Shown here: in pieces, positions 15,643 to 21,625 of the stretch
Position numbering within the stretch: position 1 is the first letter of the stretch
How the letters are laid out: each line of letters begins with the position of its first letter
Assembly (NCBI RefSeq): GCF_019798055.1
Contig: NZ_JAHOPH010000026.1
Location: 1-55,488, forward strand
DNA from: Salsipaludibacter albus
Lineage (GTDB): Bacteria; Actinomycetota; Nitriliruptoria; Nitriliruptorales; Nitriliruptoraceae
Length of the DNA stretch: 55,488 nt
Direction: 5' to 3'
Notes under the pieces: generated by a model
What the model was told of the DNA's origin: nothing
Seen by the model: the letters and a program-made list of their open reading frames with translations, nothing else
Database searches by the model: none
Position numbers and translations under genes: made by a program

Positions 15643-16881
15643 GTGAAGATCGTGCTGGCCTACTCCGGCGGCCTCGACACGTCCGTCGCGCTGCCGTGGC
15701 TCCGCGAGCACCACGACGCCGAGGTGATCGCCTACTGCGCCGACCTGGGCCAGGCGGATGACCTCGCCACGGTCGAACGACGGGCGTGGCAGGCCGGCGC
15801 GGCCGACGTCGTCATCGAGGACCTGCGCGACACCTACCTCCGCGACCACGTGTTCCGGGCACTGCGGGCCGGTGCCGCCTACGAGGACCGCTACCTGATG
15901 GCGGCGCCGCTGGGTCGCCCGCTGATCGGCCGGCGGCTGGTCGAGATCGCCCACGAACGCGGCGCGACCGCCGTCGCCCACGGCTCCACCGGCAAGGGAA
16001 ACGACCAGGTGCGCTTCTACGCCGCCGCCGTCGCACACGACCCGGGCATCCGGGTCATCGGCCCGGCCATGGAGTGGGAGCTGGGCTCCCGGGCCGACGA
16101 ACTGGCCTACGCCCGCCGGCACGGGATCGAGGTCGATGCCACCGACGACAGCCCGTTCAGCATGGACGGCAGCCTGTGGGGCACCAGCACCGAACTCGGT
16201 CCGCTGGACGACCCGTCGTGGCCACCCGACGAGCGGGTCTTCCAGCTCACCACCAGCCCGCGCGAGGCCCCCGACACGCCGCACCGGCTCACGCTGGAGT
16301 TCGTCGCGGGCACGCCGGTGGCCCTGGACGGCGAACGCCTCGACCCCGTGCCACTGGTCGAGCGGCTCAACACGATCGCCGGGCGCCACGGCATCGGGCG
16401 GGTCGACATCGTCGAGAACAGCCTGCTGGGCATCAAGTCCCGGGCCATCTACGAGAGCCCGGCCGGCACGGTGCTGCACCTCGCGCACCGCGAGCTCGAG
16501 AGCCTGGTCATCGATCGCGACACCCTGCACCACAAGGGAGAGGTCGGCCGGAGATATGCCGAGCTCGTCTACTACGGACTGTGGTACTCCCCGTTGCGGG
16601 AGGCGCTGGATGCGTTCGTCGACGTGACCCAGGCGCGGGTCGACGGCACGGTCGACCTCGAGCTGTACAAGGGCACCGCGACCGTGCTGGGCCGGCGCTC
16701 CGACAACGCGCTGTACAGCCACTCGCTCAGCGCCCACGACGACCGCGACCAGTTCGCCCACCACCTCGGCGAGGGCTTCTCCTACGTCTGGTCGATGCCG
16801 TTGCGGCTGCGTGCGCTGACCGGCGACCCCCGCACGCCCGCGTCCGCCACGACCGGGTCGGTGCCCGGGATGCAGCCGTGA
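15643..16881 (+). CDS. argG-like: Argininosuccinate-synthase-like ligase
   Basis: 412 residues, GTG start 5 nt after GAGGAGG. The PP-loop AYSGGLDTS, GSTGKGNDQVRF, SPFSMDGSLWG, IYESPAGT and ESLVIDR blocks define the argininosuccinate synthase family, which adenylates a ureido group and couples it to aspartate. Aspartate-side residues (GNDQVRF) are kept. The region around the citrulline site differs from typical enzymes: MAAPLGRP where many have LGTSLARP, and SMDGSLWGTSTE where many have SMDENLxHISYE. No argH or other arginine gene is near. It closes the LodA operon, 71 nt after the formyltransferase, and likely builds a new C-N bond on a different substrate. Confidence 0.83.
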   Translation: MKIVLAYSGGLDTSVALPWLREHHDAEVIAYCADLGQADDLATVERRAWQAGAADVVIEDLRDTYLRDHVFRALRAGAAYEDRYLMAAPLGRPLIGRRLVEIAHERGATAVAHGSTGKGNDQVRFYAAAVAHDPGIRVIGPAMEWELGSRADELAYARRHGIEVDATDDSPFSMDGSLWGTSTELGPLDDPSWPPDERVFQLTTSPREAPDTPHRLTLEFVAGTPVALDGERLDPVPLVERLNTIAGRHGIGRVDIVENSLLGIKSRAIYESPAGTVLHLAHRELESLVIDRDTLHHKGEVGRRYAELVYYGLWYSPLREALDAFVDVTQARVDGTVDLELYKGTATVLGRRSDNALYSHSLSAHDDRDQFAHHLGEGFSYVWSMPLRLRALTGDPRTPASATTGSVPGMQP

Positions 16882-16957
16882 TCGACGCCCGCTGCCCGCG
16901 AGACCGACCAGATCCCCACCAACTAGCCTTGGCGCGGCGGCAGAGGACGAAGGAACG

Positions 16958-17578
16958 GTGGTGGACAGCCCGAACCCACAGCGGCGCGGCTTCACCACGG
17001 ACCGGCTCGAGGCGTTCAGCGACGGCGTGTTCGCCATCGCGATCACCCTCCTGGTGCTCGAACTGTCCCTGCCGGAGGGCTGGCTGGACGATCCCCTCAC
17101 GGCGTTCCTGGGTCTGTGGCCGAGCTATCTGGCCTACGTGGTCAGTTTCGCGACCATCGGGGCGGCCTGGCTGGCTCACACCGCAGTGACCAATCGGATC
17201 GCCCGGGGTGACACCACCTTTGCTCGGCTCAACCTGCTGTTGCTCCTGGTGGTGTCGTTCCTGACCTTCCCGACCTCGCTGGTCGGCGAAGCGGTCAGGG
17301 CGGAGGATGCCGAACGCGTCGCCACCACGATCTTCGGGCTCAACCTGTTCCTCGTCGCGGTGATCACCGCGCTGATGTGGCGTCATGCCCGACACCACGG
17401 GCTGGTTCGCGACGATGTCTCGGACGACGAGGCTGCGGTGCTGACCCAGCGGCTGACCCCCAGTCTCTGGGGCTACCTCGCGCTGATCGCGGTCGGGCTG
17501 TTCCTGCCGGTCGTGGCCGTCATTGGCTACCTGGCCATCGGGCTCGTCCTGCTCCTTCCGGTACGTCGCCACGACTGA
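16958..17578 (+). CDS. TMEM175-family potassium channel
   Basis: 206 residues with the defining TMEM175 (DUF1211) motif FSDGVFAIAITLLVLEL in the first helix and five further membrane segments, the standard bacterial size. Bacterial homologues form tetrameric, leak-like K+ channels in the cytoplasmic membrane. The GTG at 16958 follows GAAGGA; the adjacent GTG is equally possible. It starts 76 nt after the argG-like gene on the same strand but has no functional link to it, and ends in a 68-nt convergent gap with the VOC protein. Confidence 0.85.
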   Translation: MVDSPNPQRRGFTTDRLEAFSDGVFAIAITLLVLELSLPEGWLDDPLTAFLGLWPSYLAYVVSFATIGAAWLAHTAVTNRIARGDTTFARLNLLLLLVVSFLTFPTSLVGEAVRAEDAERVATTIFGLNLFLVAVITALMWRHARHHGLVRDDVSDDEAAVLTQRLTPSLWGYLALIAVGLFLPVVAVIGYLAIGLVLLLPVRRHD

Positions 17579-17646
17579 CCACGTCACACCGAACAGCGGG
17601 ATGTCGAGCCAGGGCTTGCCCCCCGAGATCGTGACGCCCGACGGGA

Positions 17647-18024
17647 TCAGTCGAACTCGACGACGGCGATCGAGTTTCCGGCGGGGTCTTCGAGCCATGC
17701 GATGGCGCGCCCGGGGCCGCGATGAATGCCGCGGTCGTCGGCATCGATGCCGTCGTAGCGTCGCATCCGAACACCCCGGTCGACCAAGTCGTCGACGGCC
17801 TGGGTGATGTCGTCGACCACGACATTCAGGACCGTGAAGGTTGCGGGTTCGTGATCCGGCTTGGCGTACACGAGGGTCTCGTGGCCGTCGGGGCCACCCA
17901 GCCACAGGGGTCCGTGGTCGCCCAGCGGTGTCACATGCATGCCCAGGACGGTCGTGTAGAAGTCGATCGCGGGGGCGACATCGTCCACCGAGAAGCTCCC
18001 GACCGTTCGTGTCATGCTGACCAT
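17647..18024 (-). CDS. VOC-superfamily (glyoxalase-fold) protein
   Basis: A 125-residue single-domain glyoxalase/bleomycin-resistance-fold protein with two beta-alpha-beta-beta-beta halves: TVGSFSVDDVAPAIDFYTTV in the first half and AWLEDPAGNSIAVVEF in the second. The usual His/Glu metal ligands are partly recognisable but not certain, so lyase, dioxygenase or drug-binding roles are all possible. A start at ATG 18015 is also acceptable. A promoter TTGACA-N17-TAGGAA (18092 to 18064 on this strand) overlaps a palindrome shared with the divergent MarR gene, which points to MarR control. Confidence 0.8.
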   Translation of the reverse strand: MVSMTRTVGSFSVDDVAPAIDFYTTVLGMHVTPLGDHGPLWLGGPDGHETLVYAKPDHEPATFTVLNVVVDDITQAVDDLVDRGVRMRRYDGIDADDRGIHRGPGRAIAWLEDPAGNSIAVVEFD

Positions 18025-18075
18025 GGCGTCCCCCGGGTGGCCAAGCTGTTCGATGATGACACCTTCCTACCATGA

Positions 18076-18091
18076 TGACAGTAAACTGTCA
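18076..18091. promoter_or_regulatory. MarR operator in VOC/marR divergent gap
   Basis: TGACAGTAAACTGTCA is a perfect palindrome with 7-bp arms and an AA centre, in the divergent gap. On the minus strand it overlaps the TTGACA -35 box of the VOC gene, so a bound regulator would block that promoter. Assignment to the adjacent MarR protein is inference from position. Confidence 0.75.
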
Positions 18092-18114
18092 ACAACCGGC
18101 GAAGTGAATGTGCC

Positions 18115-18639
18115 ATGGTCGTCCTCCCCGAACGCCCCGCTCGTGCCGACCACGGAGACGCGGGCCTCGGTGGGCCGACCGAGGAGCAGGTGCTCGTCAG
18201 CGCGATCGCCAAGACGGTGTTCCGGCTGAACGGTCAGCTCGTGGAGATGGCCGAGGTCTTGGCGGCACCGGCTGGACTGACGGCCTCGTGGTGGCGCGTG
18301 CTCGGCGCCGTCGCCTTCGAACCGGCGCCGGTGGTCGAGATCGCGCGTCGCTTCGGCATCACCCGCCAGAGTGTCCAGCGGGTGGCCGACCTCGTGGTGG
18401 CGGAAGGTCTGGCCGAGTATCGCCCGAATCCTGCCCACCAGCGCGCCAAACTCGTGTGCCTGACCGAAGCCGGACGCGCCAAGCTGCGCGAGATCGCTCC
18501 CGGACATCGGGCGCGTTCGGCCCAGCTCGTCCGCAACGTCGGCGACGATCCGCTTCGTGAGATCCTGGCCGGACTCACCGCCCTGTCACGAGGAATCGAC
18601 GAGGCGGCGGGCGACGCCGGACACCTCGACGCGCCATGA
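18115..18639 (+). CDS. MarR-family transcriptional regulator
   Basis: 174 residues with a central winged helix-turn-helix: TASWWRVLGAVAFEP, VVEIARRFGITRQSVQRVADLVVAEGL, then the wing EYRPNPAHQRAKLVCLTEAG. MarR proteins are dimers that respond to phenolic ligands or oxidants. It lies head-to-head with a VOC protein over a 16-bp perfect palindrome, a common arrangement for a regulator and its detoxification target. The 3' side opens onto a gene-poor stretch. Confidence 0.88.
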   Translation: MVVLPERPARADHGDAGLGGPTEEQVLVSAIAKTVFRLNGQLVEMAEVLAAPAGLTASWWRVLGAVAFEPAPVVEIARRFGITRQSVQRVADLVVAEGLAEYRPNPAHQRAKLVCLTEAGRAKLREIAPGHRARSAQLVRNVGDDPLREILAGLTALSRGIDEAAGDAGHLDAP

Positions 18640-19186
18640 CTGCCAGCCCGGATCGAGGCTTCCGAGGTCGGACCGGCGGAGGAACATGGCGCAGCAGCCG
18701 GTCGTCGACGCAGCGTCGAGACGACCCTCGTATGGACCCAGGGAAGGGCACGCAGGTCAGCCCTGGCCGTCGACGACGTACCGGGGCCGCTGCGTCACGC
18801 CAGCATCAGGCGATGCGACCATCCAAGGAACGTGTCACGCCAGCCATGGGAGATCCCGCGGATCTCGACAGTCTCGAGCACGCTGGTCAGCCGTAGGAGA
18901 TCGGCGGCCGTCAGATGGGTTGCCGCTTCTGACGGAAGCGCCGGGACAGGGTCGTGTGCTCTTCTCGTGCGCTCATGCATGGGACGAGCACACGACCGCG
19001 TGCACCGGCGACCGCCAAGTGGCGAGGTCGGGCGGCCACCATCCTTCGCGCCGCTCACCAGAGCGTCGAGATCGGTTGAATACGCAGTGGTTCTCCGATG
19101 CACGACGATGCGACGAAAGCGGCCCGTGGGTCAGCGAGACCTGGCGCTCGTCGAAGGGTGGCCGTTCCACGTCCCGGGCTTGGCGA
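18640..19186. other. Non-coding or decayed stretch, no supported gene
   Basis: About 550 nt without a credible gene. Open frames here lack the third-position G/C pattern of neighbouring genes and overlap each other on both strands. A 16-bp string CGCAGTGGTTCTCCGA (19083-19098) recurs at 20918-20933. This may be remnant DNA; nothing more can be supported. Confidence 0.6.
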
Positions 19187-19768
19187 TTACAACGGCGGTG
19201 GCTGCTGCCCATCGCAGGGTGCGCCAACGCCGACCTGGGAGGGCTGCTCGGCACTGGCGGTCGTCACGATCAGGTCGAGACAGCGAGGGTCGTCGACCCG
19301 GAAGCCACCGACAAACGCAAGCCAGCCGTCGCCGTCACATCCGCTGGTCGTGATGGCGGTCCCGAAGTAGTCGGGGTCGCCAGCGTGGCCCCAGCCCAGC
19401 ACGGCCTCCCGCTCTGGGGCGTCAATCTCCAAGCTCACGCCGCTGTCGGCGCGTACGAGCAACCCGATCTTGGACCAGAAGGGAGGAACCCCCTCCTGGT
19501 CGTCGCGAACGGCTTGGAGAGCCCGGTCGGACCCGGGAGCGAAGGGCAGGGCGACCGCATCAAGTACGGCCGAGTACCCCTCTGGCAGGTCGTCGCGCTG
19601 CTCGATGGAATCGTCGCACGGCAGCGTCCGTGCGCCATCAGGTGCTGGCGGGGCTGATGCTGACGGCGCCGTAGTCGGCGGGGTCGGATCGCTGGTCCCA
19701 CCGGTGCAGGCCCCCAGCATCGCGACGAGTACGGCCATTGCTGGCAGAACGCCCTTCGTGCGCGCCAT
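19187..19768 (-). CDS. Predicted secreted lipoprotein
   Basis: 193 residues with a lipoprotein signal peptide: positively charged start (MARTKG), hydrophobic core and lipobox LGAC at about residues 18-21, then a Thr/Pro/Ala-rich linker of about 25 residues. The mature domain contains paired cysteines (LPCDD, SGCDGDGW, GAPCDG) that could form disulfides outside the membrane. No family is recognised. ATG 19768 was chosen because the signal peptide begins exactly there, while the upstream in-frame extension is arginine-rich and not gene-like. It sits alone in a gene-poor region. Confidence 0.7.
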   Translation of the reverse strand: MARTKGVLPAMAVLVAMLGACTGGTSDPTPPTTAPSASAPPAPDGARTLPCDDSIEQRDDLPEGYSAVLDAVALPFAPGSDRALQAVRDDQEGVPPFWSKIGLLVRADSGVSLEIDAPEREAVLGWGHAGDPDYFGTAITTSGCDGDGWLAFVGGFRVDDPRCLDLIVTTASAEQPSQVGVGAPCDGQQPPPL

Positions 19769-20087
19769 GTCATCTCCAAACGACCGCGTTGACCTACGCC
19801 CGACCGTAGGGCTATGCCAGAGGGCGTGGAGTGGGTCTTGAGCGACAGAGATCGGACAGATCTCCGAGGTTCGATCGGGTGCTCGAGAGTGGCTTGGTCG
19901 GCTGGATCTCACCGGGGTTGTCCGGCTTGGCCGGGATCGTTCGTAGCCAAGGCGCACCACCAGAGGGTCGACGGTCCTCGAGGAGCAACGATTCTCGCCC
20001 CGTCCGAGTTCGAGCACTTCTGACGTTGACCGATGAGTCGCGTCCGCCGGCGCCGTCTGTCTCGTTGGCCATGATCATGGAGTGTCA
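19769..20087. other. Divergent intergenic region with small hairpin
   Basis: A 319-nt gap between the lipoprotein gene and the mycothiol-dependent-enzyme gene. It holds one tight inverted repeat, CCTACG (19793-19798) and CGTAGG (19805-19810) around a 6-nt loop, 25 nt upstream of the lipoprotein start, plausibly an operator or leader hairpin. No gene and no convincing promoter boxes were seen in the rest. Confidence 0.5.
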
Positions 20088-20732
20088 ATGACAACTGCCC
20101 TGGACCGAGCCTCGCTGTGGAGCCTGATCCACCACGAGCGAGCCTGCCTGGCCGCTGATCTCGACAGCGTGGATGCTGAGGACTGGCGCGAGTCGTCGCT
20201 GTGTCCGGGCTGGACGGTGGAGGACGTGGTCGCCCACCTGACGGCAGTGGCCACCTTGGGGCGGTGGCGGTGGTTGACGAGCATGGTTGGCGCAGGCTTC
20301 GACGCTGACGTGCACAACCGACGTCGCCTCCTCGAACAGCGGGGGCCAACTCCGGGCGACACACTGCGGAGGTTTCGGGCCGCCATCGACCTGGAGGTGG
20401 CGCCCTCGGGTCACACGGCGGCGTGGTTGGGAGAGGTCATCGTGCATGGTGCTGATGTGCGCCACCCATTGGGCATCCAGGACTCGACGTCCGTCCAGGC
20501 GGCGACCGAGGTGGCACGGTTCTTCGCGCAGCGCGACTTCACGGTCGATGGGCGGACCCGCTCACGCGACCTGCGGCTCGTGGCGACCGACGGACCGTTC
20601 GCAGTCGGCACGGGCCCGATCGTCGAAGGAACGACCATGGCCTTGGTGATGACCATGGCCGGGCGCGAGCCGTTCGTCGACCGTTTGTCCGGGCCGGGCG
20701 TGGACGTGATTCGCGAGCGCACAGCGGCCTGA
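20088..20732 (+). CDS. Maleylpyruvate isomerase-fold, mycothiol-dependent enzyme
   Basis: 214 residues of the DinB-like/MDMPI family. The hallmark LCPGWTVEDVVAHLTAVAT is near residue 41, followed by HTAAWLGEVIVHGADVRHPLGI, whose histidines form the metal site in family members, and a C-terminal sterol-carrier-like beta segment (LRLVATDGPFAVGTGPIVEG). Members use mycothiol, the actinobacterial thiol, in isomerase or S-transferase reactions. ATG 20088 has GGAG 5 nt upstream and is preferred to a GTG two codons earlier. It is isolated, so the substrate is unknown. Confidence 0.82.
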   Translation: MTTALDRASLWSLIHHERACLAADLDSVDAEDWRESSLCPGWTVEDVVAHLTAVATLGRWRWLTSMVGAGFDADVHNRRRLLEQRGPTPGDTLRRFRAAIDLEVAPSGHTAAWLGEVIVHGADVRHPLGIQDSTSVQAATEVARFFAQRDFTVDGRTRSRDLRLVATDGPFAVGTGPIVEGTTMALVMTMAGREPFVDRLSGPGVDVIRERTAA

Positions 20733-20766
20733 CCGCCACCGCAAGTGGTGATTGCGGTCGATCCCG

Positions 20767-20888
20767 GTCGATTGTCGCCTTTGGGGGCGTGGGCGGGTGC
20801 CCAGTCGACAATCGACTTTGTTCACGCGAAGCGGCTCGATCGATTGTCGACTGCACGCCCACCAGCAGGGGTCAAAGCGACAATCGAC
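20767..20888. repeat. Two 48-50-bp hairpin elements sharing 10-bp inverted ends
   Basis: Copy 1 spans 20767-20816 and copy 2 spans 20840-20887. Each begins TCGATTGTCG and ends CGACAATCGA, and each encloses exactly 28 nt. The two loops look like diverged inverted copies of one another (shared ACTG...CGCCCAC...AAAG pattern on opposite strands). They fill part of a 320-nt gap (20733-21052) between convergent genes that otherwise holds no gene. Possible roles are bidirectional terminators or a REPIN-like pair; neither is proven. Confidence 0.8.
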
Positions 20889-21052
20889 TTCTTGGCGACC
20901 TCGGATATCCGTTTGTGCGCAGTGGTTCTCCGAGGGTTGTCAGGCCGCCTCGCGAAGGTGTGTAGACCGGTGCTACCAGAGGGATGGGTCTGGGGCATCG
21001 AGATGACCAGGATGAACGGGTGGCTTGGCCGGCAAGCCCCGAGTTGGCACGG

Positions 21053-21423
21053 TCACCCGATGATCACGCCGTCCTCCACCGCGAAGGCGCGCACGTCCAA
21101 CGCCCTCACCAACGAGGTCGCGGCCTGCCGACACGCGTCGACGTCTCCTCGACAGTGCATCGCGAAGTGGTCAACCGGGTCACTCGACAGGTTGAGTTCG
21201 ATTCGAAGCCCGGCCCCTCCCAACGGACCCACGCGGGCTCGCTGTCGTTGATCGTCCCGATGTCGAGGGCCTGGGCGATGCGGACGACCGAGGCTCGATC
21301 GAGCTGCAGTGGCGCCGGTTGAAAGTCCTCCGGGATGTCGTGTGGACGGCTCGCGTTGTGGGGGATGTCCTGCACGAAGACGTCCCAGCTCACCTCAGCC
21401 CCAACCGCCCGGTCGTTGGCCAT
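21053..21423 (-). pseudogene. Small unknown gene interrupted by one frameshift
   Basis: Reading from ATG 21423, good coding sequence runs through PLQLDRASVVRIAQALDIG to EPAWVRWEG. It then loses sense, while the neighbouring frame continues smoothly as RIELNLSSDPVDHFAMHC to DVRAFAVEDGVIIG and a TGA at 21055-21053. The total length is one base short of 124 codons, so a single-base deletion near 21212-21222, in a C/G-rich run, explains it. Restored, it encodes about 123 residues of an unrecognised soluble protein. It may be a true pseudogene or a sequencing error in the homopolymer-like run. Confidence 0.65.
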
Positions 21424-21625
21424 GCTAGGCGGGAGGGGATTCCGCTCGTACCGGCGAAGTGGATGGAGCGGCGGCTCGCCCCCCTGTGGGTCGCGTGGCC
21501 CTCCCGAATGGGGAGGGGAAGACCCATCATGTGCCCCGCACCGCATCGGTGGAGACTCGTGATGTCCGCGGGGCCGGTGATGTCGTTGCTGTTGCTGCTC
21601 GCAGTCTCTCGACCCGCCAACCGGA

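Noticed and set aside
15643-16881. ArgG-like gene as the housekeeping argininosuccinate synthase
   Set aside because: No argH, argC, argJ or argR is near, the citrulline-side residues differ, and it sits in a LodA operon. Not fully excluded without the rest of the genome.
18795-19103. Possible small minus-strand gene in the gene-poor stretch
   Set aside because: The only gene-like segment is about 40 residues without ribosome site or family, flanked by low-quality sequence.
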